42,110 nucleotides of DNA from contig CAYVCL010000014.1 in NCBI GenBank assembly GCA_964450185.1, positions 1-42,110 on the forward strand, in the 5' to 3' direction. The notes below the pieces were generated by a model that worked only from the letters and a program-made list of their open reading frames with translations, did not search any database and was not told the origin of the DNA. This document shows positions 1-7,664 of this stretch, one piece after another (positions within the stretch are counted from its first letter, which is position 1; each line of letters opens with the position of its first letter). Position numbers and translations under genes: made by a program. This DNA comes from RUG11237 sp964450185 (GTDB lineage: Bacteria; Bacillota; Clostridia; Lachnospirales; Lachnospiraceae).

Positions 1-4
1 AAAT

Positions 5-33
5 AGCGTAGCAGCCATCAAAACTGCTACGCT
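5..33 (-). terminator. Hairpin downstream of rlmH, likely terminator
   Basis: A 10-bp perfect inverted repeat (arms 5-14 and 24-33, core GCGTAGCAG/CTGCTACGC) with a 9-nt loop lies about 70 nt past the rlmH stop codon. Read on the minus strand it is followed by ATTT before the window edge, so the U-tract cannot be fully judged. It could equally end a gene arriving from the left on the plus strand. Confidence 0.45.
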
Positions 34-102
34 TAAAAAGTCTAACTTTTGGGGGGCACCTCAATGGCTTAAAATCACATTACGCCTTCGTTTATAACGT
101 AC

Positions 103-582
103 TTATTTGTGATACGGTTCCCTCGAAATAATCCGATAGCTGCGATACACCTGCTCTAATAAAATCACCCGCATCAGTTGATGAGGAAAGGTCATTCGGC
201 TAAAGCTTAACTTAAAATCTGCCTTTTTCATAACAGAATCATGAAGTCCTAAAGAACCACCAATAATAAACTGAATGTGACTGACACCATTTACGCCAAG
301 CGTCTGAATTTTCTCAGCCAGCTCTACACTGTCAGGATTCTTTCCGTCAATGGCAAGAACAATAGTATAAGCATCCTCGGAAAGCTTGGAGAGAATACGT
401 TGCCCCTCTTTTTCCTTGATTTGTTCTTCTACGGTTTCACTGGCCTTATCCGGAGTCTTTTCGTCCGGCACTTCTATAATATTCAATTTACAGTAACGGC
501 TCAACCGTTTGCTGTATTCTGCAATCGCATCCTGATAAAACTTTTCTTTGATTTTCCCAACTGTTACTAATGTTATTTTCAT
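103..582 (-). CDS. rlmH: 23S rRNA (pseudouridine1915-N3)-methyltransferase RlmH
   Basis: Small SPOUT-class methyltransferase that uses SAM to methylate pseudouridine 1915 in helix 69 of 23S rRNA on assembled 70S ribosomes. The 159-residue product has the standard family length. It opens with MKITLVTVGKIKEKFY and carries the knotted SAM-binding segment FIIGGSLGL. It ends in the invariant tail YRSYRIISREPYHK, which places catalytic side chains at the C-terminus. The start at 582 is preferred over an in-frame ATG 11 codons upstream, because GGAG stands a few bases before it and the protein then begins exactly as RlmH does. It is a single-gene transcript on the minus strand, divergent from the broken gene to its right. 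Recognition is confident. Confidence 0.97.
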   Translation of the reverse strand: MKITLVTVGKIKEKFYQDAIAEYSKRLSRYCKLNIIEVPDEKTPDKASETVEEQIKEKEGQRILSKLSEDAYTIVLAIDGKNPDSVELAEKIQTLGVNGVSHIQFIIGGSLGLHDSVMKKADFKLSFSRMTFPHQLMRVILLEQVYRSYRIISREPYHK

Positions 583-655
583 AAATTCTCCATTCTGCCA
601 TAAGTCTTTAGGCACAGTTGCCTATAGCTATCAGGCTAAAATACAATGTAATCTT

Positions 656-685
656 ATTTTAGCTTAAAAAGGAATTCTACGTCAA
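656..685 (-). promoter_or_regulatory. Probable sigma-A promoter of rlmH
   Basis: On the minus strand TTGACG (680-685) is followed after 18 bp by TAAAAT (656-661). The -10 lies inside one arm of a 9-bp inverted repeat (635-643 and 655-663, GCTAAAATA/TATTTTAGC). A second small hairpin (609-624, TAGGCA/TGCCTA) lies in the leader. The rest of the 583-743 gap shows nothing else recognisable. Confidence 0.5.
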
Positions 686-743
686 TCGTAATACATAGTT
701 TAATTGAAAAATTGTAATAGTTTAGTCATATGAAGTTAGCAGG

Positions 744-2191
744 ATGCAAATAATATTTACCGAGGTTTCCAGAGCAGATTCGAAACAGCTCTAGAAGAAA
801 CTGTAGCCGTTGAATTTAAGCGTTGCGGAAATGGAATTGAATCAGATACCTACGAAACGGTGTGCTCGTTTTTGAACCGTTTTGGTGGAAATATATTTCT
901 GGGTGTATTGGATGATGGTTCGGTACTTGGCGTACCCGAAAAGGCAGCATCAGATATGGTGAAGAATTTTATTAAGGTAGTGAGCAATCCGGCATTGTTT
1001 TCTCCTACGGTATATTTAGTTCCTGAAATTATCAAATATGATAAAACACGCACGATAATTCATATTCATGTTCCGCCAAGTGCAGAAGTTCACAGCTATA
1101 AAAAGGTAATTTATGACAGAGTGGATGATGCTGATGTTAAAGTAACAGCTACCGGAGCGATTGCGCAAATGTATATTCGCAAACAGAATATTTTTACAGA
1201 AAAGAAGATATATCCGTATGCGAAGCTGGAGGACTTGCGACTGGATTTGTTGTCTAAAATCAGAATTATGGCACAGAATCATGCAGGTGACACACATCCT
1301 TGGACATCTATGGATGATACGGAGCTGTTAAAGAGTGCCGGATTATATGGACGGGATATTGCGACGGGTGAGGAAGGATACAATCTTGCAGCCATTATGC
1401 TTCTGGGAAAAGACGATGTCATTTTAAATGTTGCTCCGGCTTATGTAACAGATGCACTTGTCCGTAAAGTGAATGTGGACAGATATGACGATAGAGAGGT
1501 AATAAAGACCAATCTGATTGAAAGTTATGACAGGCTTATGGACTTTGGTAAAAAGCATTTGCCGGACAAATTCTTTTTGGAAGATGATGTTAATAAAAGT
1601 CTGAGGAATACTATTTTGAGAGAAATGGTAAGTAATGTTTTGATGCATCGGGAATTTACCAACAGCTATACAGCTAAATTTGTGATTGAAGCAGAGCGTA
1701 TGTATATGGAAAATGCTAATCGTGCAGCAAGCGATGGATTTATTACAGAGGATAACTTAGAGCCAATTCCCAAGAATCCAATTATTGCTTCTTTTTTCAG
1801 AAATATCGGATATGCAGATCAACTTGGTTCTGGTGTACGCAATTTGTTTAAATATAGCAAATATTATTCGGGACAGATACCGGAATTTATTGAAGGCGAT
1901 ATTTTTAGAATTATTGTTCCTTTGGATGAAAAGTATTCATTTGATTTTGTTCAGAATGGTCAGGCTAACCAATCAAACCAATCAGACCAATCAAACCAAA
2001 TGCAATTATCAGAGGATGCAATTTTATTATTATAATTGATTAAAGAATATCCTGATATGACAAATTCGCTATTGGCTGAGAAACTTGGATGGTCAGTAAG
2101 CAGAGTAAAATACTATATCCAAAAGCTAAAACAATTTGAAAAAATTAGGAGAAAGGGAACAAGCCGCAACGGAAGATGGGAAGTGTTATAA
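744..2191 (+). pseudogene. Broken AlbA_2/Schlafen-type ATP-binding transcriptional regulator (RecG-like family)
   Basis: The main open stretch (continuous from 740 to an in-frame TAA at 2033-2035) encodes an AlbA_2 (Schlafen, AAA_4) domain with VEFKR, DTYETVCSFLNRFGG and GVLDDGSVLGV. A GHKL-like C-terminal ATPase part follows, with REMVSNVLMHREF and IGYADQLGSGVRNLFKYS. These COG2865-type proteins are putative regulators; their biochemistry is mostly uncharacterised. Two lesions are visible. The conserved N-terminus has no usable start in its own frame: ATG 744 opens MQIIFTE in another frame and would join the body if one G were restored in the GG at 764-765. After the TAA, reading continues in the same frame to 2191 with a winged-helix segment (SLLAEKLGWSVSRVKYY), so the stop removes the DNA-binding domain. 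A shortened protein from GTG 860 is the alternative. Confidence 0.72.
1967..2000 (+). repeat. 9-bp tandem repeat in linker (about 3.7 copies)
   Basis: Unit AACCAATCA is repeated nearly perfectly and encodes an Asn-Gln-Ser run (NQSNQSDQSNQ) between the ATPase and winged-helix parts of the broken AlbA gene. The 9-bp unit keeps frame, so copy changes would alter linker length only. Confidence 0.85.
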
Positions 2192-2262
2192 CAGCGGAAA
2201 ATTCTGTAATGGATGCTATTTCAAGGGAAGCGTATAAGGAATTACGAAACAGAAAGTAATAT

Positions 2263-2291
2263 GTGACATCCCTAAGAAGTTATGCTATACT
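2263..2291 (+). promoter_or_regulatory. Probable sigma-A promoter of the zinc-ribbon gene
   Basis: GTGACA (2263-2268), a 17-bp spacer, then TATACT (2286-2291), about 50 bp before the start of the next gene. The -35 is imperfect and the -10 is good. Confidence 0.5.
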
Positions 2292-2341
2292 CTATATATT
2301 GTAAAATATATGTAAACTATATCAGGGAGGAATTTATTGTT

Positions 2342-3151
2342 ATGCCATGGTGTCCAAAGTGTAGAACCGAATATCAGAAAGGCGTTCTCTTATGTAGCGA
2401 TTGTGGGGCTACATTAGTAGAAGAATTACCGGAGGAAGATGATAGCAAGGTAATTATGATTGCCCGACGAGAAGAAGCTGAAAATTATTATGATTTATTG
2501 AAGAAATTTGAAATAGAACGTGCCATGTTAAATTATGATATGGAATCTAATTTATATCATGTTTCCGTTCCGGAAGACCAGGTGGAAAAAGCCAAAAAGC
2601 TTGCCATCATTCAGAAAATCAACATAAAAGACGACCTAGACAGTCCAAAAGCAGAACCGGAAGAACCGATGAAGTCAGAACATGTTTACGTACATCATTC
2701 GGAACGTCATCAGGAATTACTATCATCCGCTTATTCATTATTGCTTGTTGGGGTATCCGGTTTAGTGGTTGTATTACTTTCCTTACTGGAAATTATTTCA
2801 CTGCCGTTTCCGGAAGCCACAACATCTATGATGGAAATTACCGTTGGTGTGCTGTGTCTGATTTTCGTAGTCGCAGGACTGCACAGTTTAATCAGCGCCC
2901 GTTCCGTAGCAAAGCTTGCAAAAGAAGAAGACAAGCTTACCAGTGAGATTACACAGTGGTTTAAAAAGAGTTTCGATAACTTTGTAATTGATACGGATAT
3001 TGATGAAGATTTAGCAGAAGAAATCAAATATTTCAAACGATGTGAAGCAATGAAACAGATTATCCGACGTTCCTATGGAGATTTGGACGAAGGATACTTA
3101 GATCGTTTGATTGAAGAATTATATCAGTATTTATACGAAGATATCAATTAA
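2342..3151 (+). CDS. Zinc-ribbon, DUF2007-like membrane protein of unknown function
   Basis: The 269-residue product begins with a zinc ribbon (CPKC near residues 4-7, CSDC near 18-21). Residues roughly 35-90 resemble the DUF2007 putative signal-transducing fold: VIMIARREEAENYYDLLKKF, then an ending like VSVPEDQVEKAKKL. Two hydrophobic segments follow, LLLVGVSGLVVVLLSLLEII and ITVGVLCLIFVVAGL, with an acidic, probably cytoplasmic, helical tail. Start 2342 is chosen over an in-frame ATG 20 codons upstream because a GGGAGG sequence lies before it and the zinc ribbon then starts the protein. Role unknown; a membrane-tethered sensor or adaptor is only a guess. It stands alone with its own promoter. 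Confidence 0.75.
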   Translation: MPWCPKCRTEYQKGVLLCSDCGATLVEELPEEDDSKVIMIARREEAENYYDLLKKFEIERAMLNYDMESNLYHVSVPEDQVEKAKKLAIIQKINIKDDLDSPKAEPEEPMKSEHVYVHHSERHQELLSSAYSLLLVGVSGLVVVLLSLLEIISLPFPEATTSMMEITVGVLCLIFVVAGLHSLISARSVAKLAKEEDKLTSEITQWFKKSFDNFVIDTDIDEDLAEEIKYFKRCEAMKQIIRRSYGDLDEGYLDRLIEELYQYLYEDIN

Positions 3152-3194
3152 TCGTTACTCCTCGAGAAAATAGTACCATAGTACTAAAAAGTCC

Positions 3195-3223
3195 TTGAAA
3201 AAACTCGAAATCTGTAGTATATT
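3195..3223 (+). promoter_or_regulatory. Sigma-A promoter with CTCGAAA spacer element
   Basis: TTGAAA (3195-3200), 17 bp, TATATT (3218-3223). The spacer contains CTCGAAAT, close to the Spo0A box TGTCGAA. The layout matches the promoter upstream of the SulP gene, which has TTGAAA at 31003. It lies about 180 bp before the small ORF at 3395. The rest of the 3152-3394 gap is AT-rich with no other clear signal. Confidence 0.55.
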
Positions 3224-3394
3224 TAATTTAAAGCGACAAATAGAATGTATATAATCGGACGAAGAATAAAAAAACTAAAAACTGCGAAAATTTCATTAAT
3301 TTTTCAAACAAATCAGCCGATAATTAATATAACAGATAAGATAGCCTTATAAAACCAAGAACATAGTAGAAACTGTTAAAATAAACATAAGGAG

Positions 3395-3661
3395 GTGGAC
3401 GATGCAGTTGACAAATTACAGGCGTTTTATAAAGTTAATCCGGTCGAAAGAGTTCAGAGTACAATAAAAACCGGTTCCAATCGCAGTGGTTCCGGAAATG
3501 AAAGTCAGGATAAGCTTGAATTTAAGAAATGTCTGTTGCGGTATTACGATAATAAAGCAGCAGAATTCGAAGATCCAAGCTTACAGAAAACCACCACTTA
3601 TAACAAAAGTGCAGTAGAAATGCTTTACGAAGCAACAAGTACCGTAAACTTTTTCGGTTGA
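3395..3661 (+). CDS. Small hypothetical protein, start uncertain or frameshifted
   Basis: The reading frame encodes a short hydrophilic protein (KLQAFYKVNPVERVQS near the start, AVEMLYEATSTVNFFG at the end) whose family I do not recognise. The only start codon in this frame is GTG 3395, which directly abuts AAGGAG and so has no proper spacing. An excellent AGGAGG (3390-3395) is instead placed 6 nt before ATG 3402, but that ATG reads only about 21 codons in another frame. Adding one G after ATGCAG would join the good start to the body. So the gene is either frameshifted or uses an unusual start. A terminator follows it, which supports a real transcription unit. Confidence 0.5.
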   Translation: MDDAVDKLQAFYKVNPVERVQSTIKTGSNRSGSGNESQDKLEFKKCLLRYYDNKAAEFEDPSLQKTTTYNKSAVEMLYEATSTVNFFG

Positions 3662-3698
3662 ATCGAGGGGACATATGTTAAAAATGATACGTGAGGAG

Positions 3699-3736
3699 TA
3701 AGCAACAGCATGGTAGTCATGAGGTTGCTTATTTTT
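3699..3736 (+). terminator. Rho-independent terminator after the small ORF
   Basis: An 8-bp stem TAAGCAAC (3699-3706) / GTTGCTTA (3724-3731) is followed by TTTTT. The loop itself holds a small CATG/CATG pairing. It separates the small ORF from the nucleoside phosphorylase gene. Confidence 0.75.
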
Positions 3737-3779
3737 CCGTTGAAATGATTATATAGATAATAATTAGGAGGCTTTTATT

Positions 3780-5087
3780 ATGAGAATGTATGACTTGATT
3801 ATGAAAAAACGAAATGGCGGCGTGCTAACCCCGGAAGAAATAGATTATATGGTAATGGGATTTACAAAGGGTGAAATTCCGGATTATCAAATGTCTGCCA
3901 TGATGATGGCAATTTATTTTCGGGGGATGAACGAACAGGAAACCTTGGATTTAACCATGTCTATGGCAAACAGCGGTGATACTTTAGATTTATCCGGAAT
4001 TCAGGGGGTAAAATGTGACAAACACAGTACCGGAGGCGTAGGCGATAAAGCATCTTTGATTCTGGGACCTATGGCTGCCGCAGCAGGCATACCGGTAGCG
4101 AAAATGTCCGGCAGAGGTTTGGGACATACCGGTGGTACGATTGATAAATTAGAGTCCATTACAGGCTTTCAAACCAGTATGGAGCAGGAAGATTTTATCA
4201 AACAGGTCAATGACATAGGAATTGCCTTAGTTGGACAGACCGCTCATTTAGCGCCTGCCGATAAGAAAATCTATGCCCTTAGGGATGTTACGGCAACAGT
4301 AGATAACATGTCCCTGATTGCAGGCAGTATTATGAGTAAGAAACTGGCAGCCGGTGCAGATACCATTGTTCTGGACGTAAAATGTGGAAACGGAGCCTTT
4401 ATGAAGACATTTGAGGACGCCAAGGCGTTAGCTGAAACCATGGTGAAAATCGGGAACGGAGCCGGCCGAAAGACCATTGCAATTATTTCCGATATGAACG
4501 AGCCATTAGGCTATGGGGTGGGAAACGCTCTGGAAGTGGCAGAAGCAGTAGAAGTATTGCAGGGATGCGGAGAACCTCGTCTGACAGAGCTTTGCATTAC
4601 CCTAGGCTCTTATATGCTTTATGGCACAGGATTGTGCCAGACGCACAAAGATGGCTATCGCAAAATGAAAGAAGTACTGGATAACAAATCCGCTTATGAA
4701 AAATTCTTAAGCTTTGTGGCGGCTCAGGGCGGCGATATTGAGGAGATTAAAGATACAAAAAAATTGATCCATGCAGATTATATTGTGGAAGTAAATGCCC
4801 CACAAGACGGATACATTTCTGAAATGATAGCAGAAGAAGTGGGAATTGCAGCATTGATGCTTGGTGCCGGCAGAGAAACCAAAGAAAGTGCCATAGATTA
4901 TTCTGCCGGCTTCCGGTTATTGAAAAAGACCGGAGATAAGGTGGCAAAAGGAGAATGTATTGCTCTTATTTATGCCAACGCAGAAGAAAAGATTCTTCCT
5001 GCAAAACAAAGATTTTTAAGTGCCATTTCTTTTTCAAACGAAGCCGTGGAAAAAGAACCTTTAATCAAACAGGTGATTCAGGAATAA
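3780..5087 (+). CDS. pdp: Pyrimidine-nucleoside phosphorylase
   Basis: Phosphorolyses uridine, thymidine and deoxyuridine to free base plus (deoxy)ribose-1-phosphate in cytoplasmic nucleoside salvage. The 435-residue length is typical. The phosphate-binding motif KHSTGGVGDK begins at residue 81. The family signature SGRGLGHTGGTIDKLE is intact, and the C-terminal pyrimidine phosphorylase domain is present (GYISEMIAEEVGIAALMLGAG). Members are split between pdp (broad) and deoA (thymidine-specific). In Gram-positives with this sequence style the broad enzyme is usual, so pdp is the better symbol. A strong AGGAGG precedes ATG 3780. Its last codons overlap the end of convergent yqfC by 10 bp. No other nucleoside genes are adjacent. 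Confidence 0.93.
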   Translation: MRMYDLIMKKRNGGVLTPEEIDYMVMGFTKGEIPDYQMSAMMMAIYFRGMNEQETLDLTMSMANSGDTLDLSGIQGVKCDKHSTGGVGDKASLILGPMAAAAGIPVAKMSGRGLGHTGGTIDKLESITGFQTSMEQEDFIKQVNDIGIALVGQTAHLAPADKKIYALRDVTATVDNMSLIAGSIMSKKLAAGADTIVLDVKCGNGAFMKTFEDAKALAETMVKIGNGAGRKTIAIISDMNEPLGYGVGNALEVAEAVEVLQGCGEPRLTELCITLGSYMLYGTGLCQTHKDGYRKMKEVLDNKSAYEKFLSFVAAQGGDIEEIKDTKKLIHADYIVEVNAPQDGYISEMIAEEVGIAALMLGAGRETKESAIDYSAGFRLLKKTGDKVAKGECIALIYANAEEKILPAKQRFLSAISFSNEAVEKEPLIKQVIQE

Positions 5088-5344
5088 CGTATATTTTGAA
5101 TATATCCCGTAATTTTCATCTCGTCATTGGTGTAATAGCTGATGACGAGATTTCTTCCTGCAATGGTTAAATAGCAGCTTTTGGTCTGCAATTTAATTTT
5201 TTCATCGGAATACTCTAAAATTCCTTTGTAATTTTCCACATACACTTCCCGATCTCCGGTGGCAGTTACAATGACTGCCCCAAACATCAAATCCTTTGGC
5301 AAATGTAAGGATTCCGTAAGTTCAGCTTTTAATTTTTGTTTCAT
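5078..5344 (-). CDS. yqfC: Sporulation protein YqfC (YabP/YqfC family)
   Basis: An 88-residue YabP/YqfC-family protein: central VTATGDREVYVENYKGILEY and the C-terminal stretch LVISYYTNDEMKITGYI fit the family. In Bacillus subtilis yqfC is a mother-cell, sigma-E-controlled gene next to yqfD. Here it runs on the minus strand, divergent from yqfD and convergent with pdp, whereas the two are codirectional in B. subtilis. GGAG precedes the start at 5344. The 102-bp gap to yqfD carries a symmetric inverted repeat that may drive both genes. Confidence 0.85.
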   Translation of the reverse strand: MKQKLKAELTESLHLPKDLMFGAVIVTATGDREVYVENYKGILEYSDEKIKLQTKSCYLTIAGRNLVISYYTNDEMKITGYIQNIRYS

Positions 5345-5377
5345 TCCGGACTCTCCATCAGGAAAATTTCGTTACTT

Positions 5378-5415
5378 CACTATATGCATGAAAAATAAGC
5401 TTAATGCATATAGTG
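5378..5415. promoter_or_regulatory. Symmetric divergent promoter/operator between yqfC and yqfD
   Basis: A 12-bp perfect inverted repeat (5378-5389 and 5404-5415) surrounds a 14-nt centre. Each arm contains CATATAGT on its outward strand (5407-5414 plus, 5386-5379 minus), matching 6 of 8 positions of the sigma-E -10 consensus CATACAHT. GCATGAA or GCATTAA lies 14 bp upstream of each, a weak match to the -35. Assignment to sigma-E is inference; the repeat itself is plain to see. Confidence 0.5.
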
Positions 5416-5446
5416 TTTAGAAAGCCTAAGGAGGTCGGAAACTCTT

Positions 5447-6697
5447 TTGATTACATTTTTAAAATATTTAAAAGGGTATGTGCGTATACGGCTGAAAGGT
5501 GGCTCGCCGGAACGATTTTTAAATTTGTGCAGCAACAATAATATCCTTATCTGGCAGATTATCCGAGTTGATGATGAGTATGAAATGTATTTAAGCTTAC
5601 AGGCTTTTAAAAAATTAAAGACCATTATCCGAAAAACCAATGTACAAATTAAAGTCATTGAAAAAAAAGGCTTTCCTTTTTTTCTGCATAAATATCGAAA
5701 AAGAAAAATGTTTTTTGCGGGAATTGTAATCTGTGCCGTATTTGTATATGTTTTGTCGCTGTTTGTATGGCAGATTGAAATCAATGGAAATCATGCCCGA
5801 ACCACAGACGTATTATTAAGTTTTCTGGAAGAAAATGAAATCACCCACGGCATGCCAAAGGGTAAAATAAACTGTGAAGAAATTGAAACTATGCTTCGTG
5901 CCAAATATAATGACATTATCTGGACATCCGTAAAACTTCGGGGTACCAGGCTGATTATAGATATACAGGAAAATACAGACACCTCCATTGCCAATATTGG
6001 AGAAAAGGAAGCAAGTGATTTATTCGCAGACAAAGAAGCAATTATCACTAAAATTGTCACCAGAAACGGTACTCCTTATGTGAAAGCAGGAGATGTGGTA
6101 AAGGCAGGAGATATGCTGGTAGGCGGCGCACTTCCAATTACCGATGATGGTGGTGAAATTATCAATTATCAATATGTGGCAGCAGATGCCGATATCTATG
6201 GAAAAACCATTTACAAATATAATGACAGTTTTACACTGAACTATCAGAAACATCAGGATACGGGGAAAGTGCAAACAGGATTTTATCTAAAAGTTCATGA
6301 AAAATCCATATTTCTGGGGAAAAATAAAATAAAATATAAAAATTATCACACCCTTTCTGATGTGCATCAATTAAAGTTTGGCGAAAATTTTTATCTGCCG
6401 TTTTCTGTAGGAACCGTGCGGGTGTACGAAGAAAATGTAACCGCCAGCAAGTACTCAAAAAAGGAAGCCGAAGCAAAAGCAAAACAGCGTCTTTTAAAAT
6501 TTATTGAAACTTTAAAAGAAAAGGGGGTTCAAATTCAAGAAAATAATGTTACAATAGACATAGACCAGACGGAATGTAGAGCAAGCGGAAATCTGGTAGT
6601 GATTGAACAGCTGGGGATTCGTAAGAAAGCGTCAATCATAGAACTGGAGAATGGAAAGGACAATGAAATAGATGGAGAAACAGGAAACGATAATTAA
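5447..6697 (+). CDS. yqfD: Sporulation protein YqfD
   Basis: Membrane protein of the YqfD family, sigma-E dependent and needed for normal sporulation in B. subtilis; molecular role not established. The 416-residue product has an N-terminal soluble part (GYVRIRLKGGSPERFLNLC), one clear membrane span near residues 88-107 (FFAGIVICAVFVYVLSLFVW), then a FtsQ/POTRA-like start (QIEINGNHARTTDVLLSFL) and a long extracytoplasmic region. The start is TTG 5447 with AAGGAGG 12-13 nt upstream, a rather long gap, but no better codon exists. It overlaps phoH by 26 bp, so the two are probably one transcript. Confidence 0.88.
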   Translation: MITFLKYLKGYVRIRLKGGSPERFLNLCSNNNILIWQIIRVDDEYEMYLSLQAFKKLKTIIRKTNVQIKVIEKKGFPFFLHKYRKRKMFFAGIVICAVFVYVLSLFVWQIEINGNHARTTDVLLSFLEENEITHGMPKGKINCEEIETMLRAKYNDIIWTSVKLRGTRLIIDIQENTDTSIANIGEKEASDLFADKEAIITKIVTRNGTPYVKAGDVVKAGDMLVGGALPITDDGGEIINYQYVAADADIYGKTIYKYNDSFTLNYQKHQDTGKVQTGFYLKVHEKSIFLGKNKIKYKNYHTLSDVHQLKFGENFYLPFSVGTVRVYEENVTASKYSKKEAEAKAKQRLLKFIETLKEKGVQIQENNVTIDIDQTECRASGNLVVIEQLGIRKKASIIELENGKDNEIDGETGNDN

Positions 6698-7664
6698 TAT
6701 ACCTATGGAACACATGAAAAACGTGTTTGGACAATTTGACAATTATCTTAAGAAAATTGAACGCACGTTAAAAGTTACTGTTGTAACAAGAGGTGAAGGG
6801 ATTCATGTGATAGGTGATGAAAGAGCAGTGGAGAAGGCGAAAAAGATATTTGAAAATCTGACTGCCCTTTCTTTAAGGGGAAATACCATTACAGAGCAGA
6901 ATGTAGACTACATTTTATCCCTCTCTTTTGAGGAAAAAGAAAATGAAGTATTAGAAATAGAGAAAGATTTAATTTGTCATACCATACAGGGAAAACCAAT
7001 CAAACCAAAGACTTTAGGGCAGAAAGCATACGTAGATGCTATCCGTGAAAAAATGATTGTATTTGGAGCAGGTCCTGCCGGAACCGGAAAGACTTACCTT
7101 GCCATGGCTATGGCGATTCAAGCATTTAAAAATGACGAGGTAAGCCGCATTATTCTCACAAGACCAGCCATTGAAGCAGGAGAAAAGCTTGGATTTTTGC
7201 CGGGAGATTTACAGAGCAAAGTAGACCCTTATTTAAGACCTTTGTATGATGCACTCTACCAGATTATGGGTGCTGACAGCTTTATGAAAAATATGGAAAA
7301 AGGATTAATTGAAGTAGCGCCTCTTGCTTACATGCGAGGACGTACTTTGGATAATGCCTTTATTATTCTGGATGAAGCACAGAATACCACTCCGGCACAG
7401 ATGAAAATGTTTCTGACAAGAATCGGTTTTGGCTCGAAAGTTGTAGTAACCGGTGATATTACCCAGAAAGATTTGCCAACCGGGCAAAAATCAGGTTTGG
7501 AAGTGGCAGAACGTGTCTTAAAGAAAATCGATGATATTGCTTTTTGTACCCTTACCAGCAAAGACGTGGTAAGACATCCATTGGTACAGAAAATCGTTAA
7601 AGCATATGAAGATTATGAAGCGAAGAAGAATACCAAAACAAAAACAAGGGGAATTACAAAATGA
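6672..7664 (+). CDS. phoH: PhoH family ATPase (PhoH/PhoL)
   Basis: Cytoplasmic P-loop ATPase of the PhoH family, linked to RNA metabolism; exact substrate not known. The 330 residues contain an N-terminal KH-like part, Walker A GPAGTGKT (about 134-141), LTRPAIEAGEKLGFLPGDL, Walker B IILDEAQNTTP, and the sensor-like VVTGDITQKDLP. It starts inside the end of yqfD, with AAAGGA about 10 nt before ATG. It overlaps the next gene by 4 bp (ATGA), so yqfD-phoH-7TM-ybeY behaves as an operon. The order phoH, pgpH-like gene, ybeY is conserved in Firmicutes. Confidence 0.93.
   Translation: MEKQETIINIPMEHMKNVFGQFDNYLKKIERTLKVTVVTRGEGIHVIGDERAVEKAKKIFENLTALSLRGNTITEQNVDYILSLSFEEKENEVLEIEKDLICHTIQGKPIKPKTLGQKAYVDAIREKMIVFGAGPAGTGKTYLAMAMAIQAFKNDEVSRIILTRPAIEAGEKLGFLPGDLQSKVDPYLRPLYDALYQIMGADSFMKNMEKGLIEVAPLAYMRGRTLDNAFIILDEAQNTTPAQMKMFLTRIGFGSKVVVTGDITQKDLPTGQKSGLEVAERVLKKIDDIAFCTLTSKDVVRHPLVQKIVKAYEDYEAKKNTKTKTRGITK

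Noticed and set aside
1967..2000. CRISPR-like or phase-variable repeat
   Set aside because: A 9-bp unit inside a coding linker keeps the frame; there are no spacers and no cas genes.
2209..2259. Short ORF (16 codons) after the broken AlbA gene
   Set aside because: No ribosome binding site, no homology recognised, and too short to support.
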